From positions 1-6,771 of the forward strand of contig JAGYMN010000066.1 in assembly GCA_018400395.1 (NCBI GenBank): a stretch of DNA of 6,771 nucleotides, written 5' to 3'. This DNA is from Actinomycetota bacterium. GTDB lineage: Bacteria; Actinomycetota; Humimicrobiia; Humimicrobiales; Humimicrobiaceae. The number at the start of each line of letters is the position of its first letter. Positions within the stretch are counted from its first letter, which is position 1. The notes under the pieces were generated by a model, which was not told where the DNA came from, did not search any database, and saw only the letters and a program-made list of their open reading frames with translations. Position numbers and translations under genes: made by a program. Positions 1 through 6,349 of the stretch are shown here, one piece after another.

Positions 1-174
1 ACCTCCCCTGATAAACATTACCACCAGCATTATCAAGGCTATTACAAAACTCCTCAATGCCAGTGCGGTAAAGGGATTTATTTTTACTAATCCAAGCTTT
101 CCAAATATAGGAGCTATCCCCCAGAAGACAAGTGTAGTTACTGCGAGTACATATGGAAATAATTTTGCATTCAT
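1..174 (-). CDS. EamA/DMT-superfamily transporter, N-terminal part only (cut by window edge)
   Basis: The 58 codons visible from the ATG at 174 encode a hydrophobic N-terminus starting MNAKLFPYVLAVTTLVFWGI. A first membrane segment at about residues 7-25 runs through the motif F-W-G at 17-19. A short loop follows (GLVKINP), then a second segment at about 37-56 beginning TALALR. The pattern FWG(x)-APIFGK followed by NPFTALALRS is typical of the first half of drug/metabolite transporters with EamA domains, which have ten membrane segments. These proteins export or import small metabolites, and the substrate cannot be read from sequence. The start is supported by AAGGA (complement of 181-185) six bases upstream. 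The gene is divergent from the SPFH gene. The rest lies beyond base 1, so completeness is unknown. The family call is from pattern recognition of a short piece and is fairly sure. Confidence 0.75.
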   Translation of the reverse strand, partial: MNAKLFPYVLAVTTLVFWGIAPIFGKLGLVKINPFTALALRSFVIALIMLVVMFIRGG

Positions 175-340
175 AATATATCCTTAGACATATTAATAAA
201 ATCTTATAAGAACTGGTTGTTAAGAACCTAACTCCAATTATATATCACCTCACTTTATTCTAATAATTAAATTTATTTAAAAATTTGTTTTTGATAGAAT
301 ATGCATGCCGGAAAATTTTTTCCGCCTATTTATTCTATGA
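175..340. promoter_or_regulatory. AT-rich divergent promoter region
   Basis: This stretch separates two divergent genes and must hold both promoters. It contains several TATA-like runs: ATTATATATC around 238-247, TTATTTAAAAAT around 274-285, and the 8-bp palindrome CTTATAAG at 203-210. No clear bacterial -35/-10 pair and no decisive archaeal BRE/TATA stands out, so individual promoters are not assigned. The AAGGA preceding the transporter start is the complement of 181-185. Confidence 0.4.
309..324. repeat. Short inverted repeat in the SPFH gene leader
   Basis: CGGAAAA and TTTTCCG form a 7-bp inverted repeat around a 2-base centre, lying 28 bases before the chosen SPFH start codon. With this start it is in the untranslated leader. 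It could be a small operator or a weak RNA hairpin; no other copy was seen in the window. Function is unknown. Confidence 0.35.
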
Positions 341-345
341 AAGGA
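341..345 (+). promoter_or_regulatory. Ribosome binding site that decides the SPFH start
   Basis: AAGGA at 341-345 sits six bases before the ATG at 352. The in-frame upstream ATGs at 301 and 337 have no comparable site. Starting at 352 also puts the first membrane segment directly at the N-terminus (MLILGLVFIIAG), as expected for the family. Confidence 0.7.
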
Positions 346-351
346 AATACG

Positions 352-1317
352 ATGCTTATACTTGGCCTCGTTTTTATAATCGCTGGTATAGTGCTTTTCT
401 TTATAGGAATCAATATAGTTGCCTATATCCTTGTACCCGTCGGGGTACTTATAATCCTTTTTGCAGGTTTTAGGACTGTAAGACCGATAGAAAGGGGTGT
501 AATAGAGAGGTTCGGGAAATTCCAGAGGATAAAAGATGCCGGCCTTACATGGATAGTACCGATGGTCGACAAGATGTACAGGGTAAATATAACTGAGCAG
601 ATGGTAGATGTCATGCCGCAGATGGTCATAACCAAGGACAAGCTTAATGCTGAAGTGGATGCTGTGGTCTACTACCAGATAAAAGATGTAAAGGCAAGCA
701 TATATAATGTAGATGACCACAGGGCCCAGCTTACCAGCCTGGCAAGGACCACACTTAGAGCAGTTATAGGCAATATGACGCTTACAGATGCCAATGAGAA
801 GAGAAGCGAGATAAACACACAGGTCGAGACTGTTCTTGACAAGGAGACCAACAGCTATGGAGTCGAAGTGCTCAGGGTGGAGATACAGAAGATACAACCT
901 CCTCCAGATGTACAGGAAGCCATGAACAAGGTTGTAAAAGCGGAGCAGGAAAAGATAGCCGCCATGGACACGGCTACAGCTACAGAAACCAGGGCTGACG
1001 GGGAAAAGAGGGCAGAGATAAAGAAGGCAGAAGGTGTAAGACAGGGACTTATACTCTCTGCTGAAGGACAGTCCGAGTCCATAAGGCTGGTTGCACAGGC
1101 TGAAGCCCAAAAGATAAAGGTTATAAATGAGTCAGCTCAGAAATATTTTGTGGGTAATGCCCAGATATTAAAAAAAATAGAATCAATTGAAAATTCCTTA
1201 AAGGAAAACACCAAAATTATTGTTGATACGAACAAGGTCCAGACCATTGTAACAGAAGCTGCAGGAATCACACCTATACCCAGGGAAGAGGTAAAAGGAA
1301 CTCCCGGAGCAAAATAA
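352..1317 (+). CDS. SPFH/stomatin-prohibitin (band 7) family membrane protein
   Basis: This is a 321-residue member of the SPFH superfamily, membrane-anchored scaffold proteins that form large oligomers and organise membrane domains or associated proteases. Two hydrophobic segments at about residues 2-20 and 23-40 anchor the N-terminus. The SPFH domain follows at about 42-215, with the hallmark RPIERGVIERFGKF, DAGLTWIVPMVDKMYRV and the strand DKLNAEVDAVVYYQI. Residues 195-260 are charged and alanine-rich (AEQEK, ADGEKRAEIKKAEG, AQAEAQKIK), the usual coiled-coil region. The C-terminus is short and contains the proline-rich ITPIPREEV. Length and layout match archaeal and bacterial stomatins. 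Stomatin genes are often paired with an NfeD/ClpP-like protease gene. None is seen here: the next gene downstream is an unrelated aminotransferase on the other strand. The start is set by the AAGGA site at 341. The family is certain; the cellular role is not. Confidence 0.92.
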   Translation: MLILGLVFIIAGIVLFFIGINIVAYILVPVGVLIILFAGFRTVRPIERGVIERFGKFQRIKDAGLTWIVPMVDKMYRVNITEQMVDVMPQMVITKDKLNAEVDAVVYYQIKDVKASIYNVDDHRAQLTSLARTTLRAVIGNMTLTDANEKRSEINTQVETVLDKETNSYGVEVLRVEIQKIQPPPDVQEAMNKVVKAEQEKIAAMDTATATETRADGEKRAEIKKAEGVRQGLILSAEGQSESIRLVAQAEAQKIKVINESAQKYFVGNAQILKKIESIENSLKENTKIIVDTNKVQTIVTEAAGITPIPREEVKGTPGAK

Positions 1318-1644
1318 TCAGTTATTATTAATTAATCGATGGGGTGTTAATAAATACATAAACGATAATTACAATAGAGAAATAACAAAAGAAATTTTAT
1401 CAGGAATGCTGGAACAGAAAAAAGAACTTTTCCATATAAAAACGATTATAGTAGATTTTCAAATCTCTTATAGAGATGGAGAGCGTCATCTACCTGTACT
1501 GTATACACCAATAAATTAATAACCTCGAGGGTATACCTTGCGTCAGGTAGTAGCAAAATTTTTCAATTTCAATCCAGGCGCGCAGAAGTTGAAGTAAACT
1601 ATAATCCCATTATTGACCTCTCTTGTTAATCTAATAAATATTTA
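1318..1644. other. Convergent intergenic stretch without an intact gene
   Basis: This is the space between the convergent SPFH and aminotransferase genes. Its first half contains one open frame that reads like a protein remnant (listed separately). The second half, about 1520-1644, holds only small palindromes: CCTCGAGG at 1523-1530, and a 16-bp perfect AT palindrome at 1632-1647 that overlaps the aminotransferase stop codon. No GC-rich hairpin with a T-run, tRNA or other RNA gene was recognised. Confidence 0.5.
1346..1519 (+). pseudogene. Protein-like open frame without a start; possible gene remnant
   Basis: The frame is free of stops from 1295 to the TAA at 1517-1519. From about 1346 it reads like real protein, for example NDNYNREITKEILSGM followed by a hydrophobic strand (IKTIIVDFQIS) and a charged turn (YRDGERHLPV). 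The only ATG is at 1406. It would give 37 residues, and the only purine-rich site (AGGA) abuts it with no spacing, so an intact small gene is unlikely. It may be the C-terminal tail of a gene whose front was lost. I do not recognise the family. Chance openness in AT-rich DNA is the main alternative. Confidence 0.28.
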
Positions 1645-2871
1645 TTACACTTCTGCAGCTGCTCTGGCAATACTTTTAGCACAATCATCTATCTCTTTAT
1701 CGCTCGATAGAATATTTATGCCAAAGCCTGCACCCAGGCCGGGATCTACAACACCAATACTTATATTTACTGCACGACTCAGTATATCATCTGTCTTTGG
1801 AAGCATATGTTTCCTATACTCTATCTCTTTACCATAGAAAGGGCATTCAAATGGGCAGCCTATTTTGGTTGGCATTTTCTTTCCAAGTATATTTTCCATA
1901 TTGTTGTATACATGCCAGCCTGAGTTATATACGGTTTTGGTACCAACTATCTTGCAGAAACCTTCTGCCTTTTCTTTGCTTTCAAAAAGGATAGTCAAAA
2001 GGGTTCCGCATTCCCCACTATCATTTAACTTTCTAAACCTGATACCTTCTATACCAGAGATCTTATCCTTTAGTTTCTTCTTTTTCTCATGAAGGGTGGA
2101 TATTATATTATCGATTCTTCTTAGCTGGGCCAGAGCAAAGGCCCCAGTAAGCTCATTCATCCTAAAGTTTAGACCAATTATACTTCTTTCCCCAACCTCA
2201 ACTCCCATTCTGGAGGGCTTGTGGCCCTGGTCATGAAACCCGAATGCCCTCTCATAGACCGTTTTATCGTCAGTTACTACTAAACCTCCGTCACCGGAAG
2301 ATATTGTTTTAAAGACATTTAGGGAAAATGCCCCAATATTTCCAATGCTTCCCACTTTTCTTCCCTTGTAGGATGCTCCGGCAGCCTGGCAGGCATCTTC
2401 TATTACATACAGGTTGTGCTTTTTTGCAATTTTCATGACTTTGTCCATATCAGATGGATTTCCAAGCATATGTACCGGCATTATTGCTTTTGTTTTTTCG
2501 GTTATCTTTTTTTCTATATCGTCAGTATCTATTGTTAATGACTCATCTATTTCAGCAAGCACTGGAATTGCCTTTGCATATATAATAGACGATATGGAGG
2601 CAATAAAAGTATAACCCGGGACAATAACCTCATCACCGGGTCCTATTCCCAGTGCAGAAAGGCAGGTAAGCAGAGCAGCTGTTCCACTGGTCAATGCAAC
2701 ACAGTGTTCTTTTTCTATATATCCAGCAAACTCCTTTTCAAGTGTAGCAACTTTGTGTTTAAATTCCGGGTCATCTTCATTGCCGTATCGGAATAGATAC
2801 CCGCTTTCTAAAACATCAAGCACTTCTTTTTTTTCTTCTTCTCCTATTAAAAACGCTCCTGGTCCTGGCAT
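1645..2871 (-). CDS. DegT/DnrJ/EryC1 family PLP-dependent sugar aminotransferase (KdnA-like)
   Basis: This 408-residue fold-type I aminotransferase belongs to the family that aminates keto sugars on nucleotide-activated or related substrates for surface glycans. Visible landmarks are the phosphate-binding SGTAA at residues 62-66, the strand GDEVIVPGYTFIAS at 79-92, and VIEDACQAAGA, whose D159 should contact the pyridine nitrogen. Next come FSLNVFKTISSGDGG, whose K188 is the expected Schiff-base lysine, and GLNFRMNELTGAFALAQL at 233-250. The opening MPGPGAF..GEEEKKEVLDVLESGYLFRYG and the HDQGHKP segment recall, from memory, KdnA, the 8-amino-3,8-dideoxy-manno-octulosonate aminotransferase. That substrate remains an inference. 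The start is secured by AAGGAGG (complement of 2879-2885) seven bases upstream. No other sugar-biosynthesis gene is nearby, so it seems to be a single transcription unit. It lies downstream of the MttB remnant and feoB on the same strand. Confidence 0.9.
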   Translation of the reverse strand: MPGPGAFLIGEEEKKEVLDVLESGYLFRYGNEDDPEFKHKVATLEKEFAGYIEKEHCVALTSGTAALLTCLSALGIGPGDEVIVPGYTFIASISSIIYAKAIPVLAEIDESLTIDTDDIEKKITEKTKAIMPVHMLGNPSDMDKVMKIAKKHNLYVIEDACQAAGASYKGRKVGSIGNIGAFSLNVFKTISSGDGGLVVTDDKTVYERAFGFHDQGHKPSRMGVEVGERSIIGLNFRMNELTGAFALAQLRRIDNIISTLHEKKKKLKDKISGIEGIRFRKLNDSGECGTLLTILFESKEKAEGFCKIVGTKTVYNSGWHVYNNMENILGKKMPTKIGCPFECPFYGKEIEYRKHMLPKTDDILSRAVNISIGVVDPGLGAGFGINILSSDKEIDDCAKSIARAAAEV

Positions 2872-2878
2872 AATTTAA

Positions 2879-2885
2879 CCTCCTT
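2879..2885 (-). promoter_or_regulatory. Strong Shine-Dalgarno site of the aminotransferase gene
   Basis: The complement reads AAGGAGG and ends seven bases before the ATG at 2871. It is the strongest ribosome binding site in the window and supports that start. Confidence 0.8.
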
Positions 2886-2924
2886 CTTACTTATTTAAAT
2901 CTCTATTTATTGCTTTTTATAATT

Positions 2925-3318
2925 CTATTTTTTAAACCTATCTTCATATCCGGAAATAATATCTTTTAATTTTTCCTTTTTATCTTTATTTAGAGGCCTT
3001 GGCTCGTGTTCTTTTATATTTCATCAGCCATTTTTCTCCCATATAATATAAAGTTTACCGCAGCTCCTCCAATTTTCATAAATATCCCTGTTGGACACCT
3101 TATAAGGAGCGTGTTCATCAGAACGAAGATATTTCAATGTGTGCTCCTCTTCCAGATAACTTTTGTGTTGCCCAACTTTTTTATAGCTTCTTTTGCTATA
3201 GTATCTTCATTTACTTTGATTCCTTCTAAATACCTGTATATGAATCCTGCAATTTCATGGTTTACAATAAATTTTTAACATCCGCAGGGTCCTGGATGTT
3301 GCCAGAACTACTGTCCGG
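2925..3318 (-). pseudogene. C-terminal remnant of a trimethylamine methyltransferase (MttB) family gene
   Basis: Reading the minus strand across frame changes gives a continuous series of protein pieces. PDSSSGNIQDPADVKNLL begins at 3318. NHEIAGFIYRYLEGIKVNED starts at 3262 and runs on to NTKV. YLEEEHTLKYLRSDEH starts at 3158 and continues through RDIYENWRSCGK. MADEI is at 3031-3017. KEHEPRPLNKDKKEKL runs from 3014 and ends EDRFKK with the stop at 2925-2927. Their order and motifs (D-N/H-E-I-x-G, GI-x-VNE-x-T, EHTLK, Y-x-W, a final HEP-x-PL) match the C-terminal third of MttB-family corrinoid methyltransferases. These transfer a methyl group from trimethylamine or related quaternary amines to a cobalamin protein. 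At least four frame breaks and the missing N-terminal two-thirds make it non-functional. It begins directly after the feoB stop. The region where pyrrolysine lies in true MttB is not present. Assembly indels could explain some shifts but not the missing front. Confidence 0.72.
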
Positions 3319-5229
3319 CTAAATAGAACGGTTTAAAAAAATAGACACTATTCTAAAGGCCACGCCGGCAAATAACAGGCCGTAAGCTGCCGAGACCAGG
3401 GTTAAAAAAATTGCTTTTTTTGCTCCAAATTCCTTCCATATCATTCCTGTGGCAATCATGCATGGGATTCCGAGCGTAGTTGCCATACCAAATGTATATA
3501 TCTGAATAGGTGTTAAAACTTCCGCTATTCTGCTCCCAAGGACAGAGAAAAGCATTACAGAAGAGAGGTCTTTTTGTAGATAGCTAAAAAGCCATGGAAC
3601 AACAACTACATCAGGTAATCCTAACCACCACGTAATAAGAGAAAAAGGTTTTACTACCACTTTGGTAATACCCAGAACATCCAATCCTGAATAAACTATT
3701 CCTCCTATAATAAGGAAAGGTATGACTACATAAACAAAGGATTTCATCCTGATCCAGCTCTTTGTAATTATGTTCTTTATTGAAGGTGCCCTGTAAGTTG
3801 GCAGCTCGGGTAATTCATGAAAAATCGGTTTCTTTTCAATTCGCATTACTTTTTTCATAATATAACCAAAAATTAAAAAAGCCACAACAAGAGAGGCCAA
3901 AACATAAACTGCCAGAAGCTTACCGCCAAAATGACCGACTATTCCCATTATTATAGCGAGCCTTGAGGAGCAAGGAACCGCAGTAAAAAGGGATGCTGTA
4001 TAAAATCTTTCTTTTTCTGAAGACAAAATTCTTGTAGCACTGGCACCGGGTACAGTGCAGCCCAGACCCAGAGCCAGCGGGATAATTGCTTTACCGGGTA
4101 GGCTTAATTTCCTTAAAAACCTCTCGGCATTTATAACAAATCTTGAAAGAAGCCCACTATCTTCAATCAAAGTAAAAATTACATAAAATAGAAAAACATA
4201 CGGCAGAGCAATAGAAACACCGGCCATCAATCCTGTTAGTCCTGCTTTCAAAGCCATGCCGAAAAAGCCGCCTCCCGGGTCAAGATTAGGTAAAATTGTT
4301 CCTTCAACAAACCCCATAAGGGTTTCTTCTATCCATCCTCCAAGATAAAGCAATATGCCAAATATTATTGCAAAGGCAATGACAGTCAATACCGGACCCC
4401 AAACACGGTGCAGGAGAATCCGGTCAACTTTATCTTCCAGGCTTTTGGATTCTTCATCTATATGAACCAATTGAGTAATTTTTTCTGCAATAAATGCAGC
4501 TGTGCCATATCTGTTTATAGATATATCCCATGCAACTTTTGGATGTTCTTTCAGGTTTTTTTTTGCTTTCTCAATTACATTTTTATCCTTTAAGTACCCG
4601 TAATAATCTTCGTCTTCTTCCAGGGTTCTTAACGAAACAAACCTTTTAGGCAGTCTGCCATTTACCTGACTGGATATTTCCTCTATAGCCCTTTCAATGT
4701 CATCATCATACTTAACAGTAAAGGTTACTCTTCTAGCTTCCTTTAACTTTAAAAATGCATCTATAAGTTCTTTTATCCCTGTTTTTTTTAATGGATTGAT
4801 TGGAATCACAGGAACACGCAGTAATCTAGATAATTTCTTGTAATCAATTATAATACCCTTTTTCTCCGCGCTCTCAATAAAATTAAGGGCTATAATAACG
4901 GGAATTTTAGCTTCCAATACCTGAAAGACAAGATATAGGCTCCTCTCAAGGGAAACCGCGTCAGCAATTACTATCGCCCCGTCTATATCACTTTCAAATA
5001 ATGCTCTCTCTGTAACTTTTTCTTCTTCACTTCTATCAGAAATAGAATAAATCCCGGGAGTATCCTCAAACTCTATTTTCGTTCCATCGAATATCTTTTT
5101 AGCTCTTATGACTTCTACAGTAGTCCCCGGGTAATTGGACACTATAACCTTTGGCCCAACCAGGGAATTAAGTAAGCTTGATTTCCCTACGTTTGGTTGT
5201 CCAATTAAGAGTATTTTAAGATTCTGCAT
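3319..5229 (-). CDS. feoB: Ferrous iron transporter FeoB
   Basis: This 636-residue protein imports Fe(II) across the cytoplasmic membrane. The N-terminal G domain shows G1 GQPNVGKSS at 10-18, NYPGTTVE around 32-39 with the G2 threonine, and G3 DTPG at 56-59. G4 is NFIE at 116-119 instead of NxxD, and the G5 region is INPLKKTG at 144-151 without the usual S-A. A helical spacer (about 165-260) leads to the membrane part, about 275-632. That part has IEDSGLLSR at 355-363, the first gate GLGCTVPGASATR (C391), the second gate AVPCSSR (C420), YLQKDLSSVML at 550-560, and IPC with C590. The protein is somewhat shorter than classical FeoB, with almost no C-terminal cytoplasmic tail. Its ATG lies inside the end of the upstream regulator gene (14-nt overlap), with AAGG nine bases before it, indicating translational coupling. 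No separate feoA or feoC is seen; FeoA is a domain of the upstream protein. Identity is certain. Confidence 0.96.
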   Translation of the reverse strand: MQNLKILLIGQPNVGKSSLLNSLVGPKVIVSNYPGTTVEVIRAKKIFDGTKIEFEDTPGIYSISDRSEEEKVTERALFESDIDGAIVIADAVSLERSLYLVFQVLEAKIPVIIALNFIESAEKKGIIIDYKKLSRLLRVPVIPINPLKKTGIKELIDAFLKLKEARRVTFTVKYDDDIERAIEEISSQVNGRLPKRFVSLRTLEEDEDYYGYLKDKNVIEKAKKNLKEHPKVAWDISINRYGTAAFIAEKITQLVHIDEESKSLEDKVDRILLHRVWGPVLTVIAFAIIFGILLYLGGWIEETLMGFVEGTILPNLDPGGGFFGMALKAGLTGLMAGVSIALPYVFLFYVIFTLIEDSGLLSRFVINAERFLRKLSLPGKAIIPLALGLGCTVPGASATRILSSEKERFYTASLFTAVPCSSRLAIIMGIVGHFGGKLLAVYVLASLVVAFLIFGYIMKKVMRIEKKPIFHELPELPTYRAPSIKNIITKSWIRMKSFVYVVIPFLIIGGIVYSGLDVLGITKVVVKPFSLITWWLGLPDVVVVPWLFSYLQKDLSSVMLFSVLGSRIAEVLTPIQIYTFGMATTLGIPCMIATGMIWKEFGAKKAIFLTLVSAAYGLLFAGVAFRIVSIFLNRSI

Positions 5230-6202
5230 GTTCTACTACCTTAACCCCTTTCGCTATATCTTTGCCTATTGCAATTTTTTTATTACTCACATAAACGACA
5301 AACCCATCCGGGGTCTTGTGCATAATTCTGATTTTTTCTCCCGGGAATATTCCCATACTTACCATTCTCTCGAATAATCCCCCAACAGAGAACTCAATAT
5401 CGGTAATCAAACCTTTCCTGTTTAGCCCAAATTCTTCAAGGGGAGTACTTGTTCCATCAAATGTTGATAATTTTTTTATGTTATTGAGAGCTTCCCCGGA
5501 AATATAATGCTCCAGAAAATCAACTTCTTTATAAAGATTCTTATTATCTCTCCTTTCCTTAAAATAATCTTCAAGGATAGAGTATTTCCTAATTATATAT
5601 TTTACTTTTCCCCTTCCATTTTCCGTCAATACAACAAATCCTTTTTGCAGCTTGATTAGACCATCATCCTCAAGTTGTTTGATTGCTCTGGAAATAAAAG
5701 AAGCGGAAGCCTTAATCTTTGATTCTATAAACTTTAACGAAATTTTCCTGCTTTTATATTCACCACAAATATGTAAAATATCATCTTTAACAATCTGGAG
5801 AATAGACTTTTCTGGCTTCTTATAACCCTTACCTTCTTTTCCCCCGATTTCAATATTGTAAAAAGGCTTTCCTATCCACACGGTAAGAAAATCTTTCATG
5901 GGTTCACCAAGCTCGTCCCTAACTTTTTTTAAGAGCTCCCTGCCTTCTTCAGTTGTCTTATAATATTTGTGAATCTTTCCATGTTCATTAACTTCGTCCA
6001 TAACAAGATAGCCTTTTTCGGTCAAATCATGAAGTTTTGGATAAAGCCTGCCTGCACTTACTTCATGATCATGATCATGCTCAAGTTCCGATAGGTCAAT
6101 CCCGCTAACTGCCTGCTCGTTTGCTTTCCAGAGAATATAAAGGCAGAACAATCCTCTCTCTAATTGCTGGGTAAAATTTTTTAAATCTATATTTTTGTTC
6201 AT
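5216..6202 (-). CDS. PadR-DtxR-FeoA fusion, probable metal-responsive regulator of feoB
   Basis: This 328-residue protein has three recognisable parts. Residues 10-110 form a PadR-type winged helix: LERGLFCLYIL, then SAGRLYPKLHDLTEKGYL as the recognition helix region and wing, then KYYKTTEEGRELL. It carries an unusual EHDHDHE at 41-47. Residues 130-260 align by eye with DtxR/MntR: a winged helix (SASFISRAIKQLEDDGLI, then LTENGRG), the dimerization helix KEVDFLEHYIS and PLEEFGL. D140, D228, E231 and H232 fall at primary metal-site positions. Residues 262-324 are a FeoA/SH3-like domain (GGLFERMVSMGIFPGEKIRI). DtxR proteins with a C-terminal SH3/FeoA domain are known; the added PadR domain is what stands out. 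The expected role is repression of itself and feoB when iron or manganese is plentiful. The FeoA part may also act on FeoB. The start at 6202 has only a weak GGA upstream, but it fits the PadR N-terminus. Confidence 0.88.
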   Translation of the reverse strand: MNKNIDLKNFTQQLERGLFCLYILWKANEQAVSGIDLSELEHDHDHEVSAGRLYPKLHDLTEKGYLVMDEVNEHGKIHKYYKTTEEGRELLKKVRDELGEPMKDFLTVWIGKPFYNIEIGGKEGKGYKKPEKSILQIVKDDILHICGEYKSRKISLKFIESKIKASASFISRAIKQLEDDGLIKLQKGFVVLTENGRGKVKYIIRKYSILEDYFKERRDNKNLYKEVDFLEHYISGEALNNIKKLSTFDGTSTPLEEFGLNRKGLITDIEFSVGGLFERMVSMGIFPGEKIRIMHKTPDGFVVYVSNKKIAIGKDIAKGVKVVEHAES

Positions 6203-6212
6203 GTTAATCCAT

Positions 6213-6252
6213 TTATATTATCAACTATTGATATCAATAGTTGATAATATAA
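6213..6252. promoter_or_regulatory. Perfect 40-bp palindrome, probable operator of the regulator-feoB operon
   Basis: Twenty-base arms with no spacer are fully complementary, centred between 6232 and 6233. Nested inside are two 15-bp units, TATCAA-CTA-TTGATA (6219-6233) and TATCAA-TAG-TTGATA (6232-6246), giving four half-sites. The element ends 10 bases before the regulator start codon at 6202 and overlaps the probable -10 region. A dimeric repressor with two winged helices per subunit would suit four half-sites. Binding is inferred, not shown. Confidence 0.75.
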
Positions 6253-6273
6253 TACAAAATTATTCAAAGTCAA
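6244..6273 (-). promoter_or_regulatory. Candidate promoter of the regulator-feoB operon
   Basis: On the minus strand TTGACT (6273-6268) is followed after 18 bases by TATTAT (6249-6244); TATATT at 16-base spacing is an alternative. This resembles a bacterial sigma-70 promoter whose -10 lies inside the palindrome. If the host is an archaeon, the TTATATTAT run at 6252-6244 could instead serve as a TATA box. In either case repressor on the palindrome would block initiation. Confidence 0.4.
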
Positions 6274-6349
6274 GATTTTTATCAAAATTTGTTGTAATTA
6301 ATATGATATTATATAGTTTCAATAAAAATTCTTAAGTACTCCGTTTTCA

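Noticed and set aside
301..351. N-terminal extension of the SPFH protein from the ATG at 301
   Set aside because: There is no ribosome binding site before 301, the extra 17 residues are not typical of the family, and AAGGA precisely precedes the ATG at 352.
277..1110. Long minus-strand open frame (277 codons) opposite the SPFH gene
   Set aside because: The translation is rich in Tyr, Leu and Cys with no family pattern and mirrors the codon bias of the clear SPFH gene on the other strand; it has no role in the layout.
1632..1647. 16-bp AT palindrome at the aminotransferase stop as a terminator
   Set aside because: It contains only A and T, so a hairpin would be weak, and no T-run follows in the direction of transcription.
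3006..3278. Plus-strand open frame of 90 codons between the aminotransferase gene and feoB
   Set aside because: It runs antisense to the MttB-like remnant, whose minus-strand pieces match a known family; the plus-strand frame matches nothing I recognise.
3319..3330. feoB reading on into the methyltransferase remnant as a fusion protein
   Set aside because: Although the first remnant piece is in the feoB frame, a TAG stop separates them and FeoB already ends at a natural membrane-segment end. TAG as pyrrolysine is possible in principle but the frame stops again within about 60 bases.
6064..6079. 16-bp palindrome CATGATCATGATCATG as a binding site
   Set aside because: It is explained by the alternating His and Asp codons inside the regulator gene; palindromy follows from repeating CATGAT.
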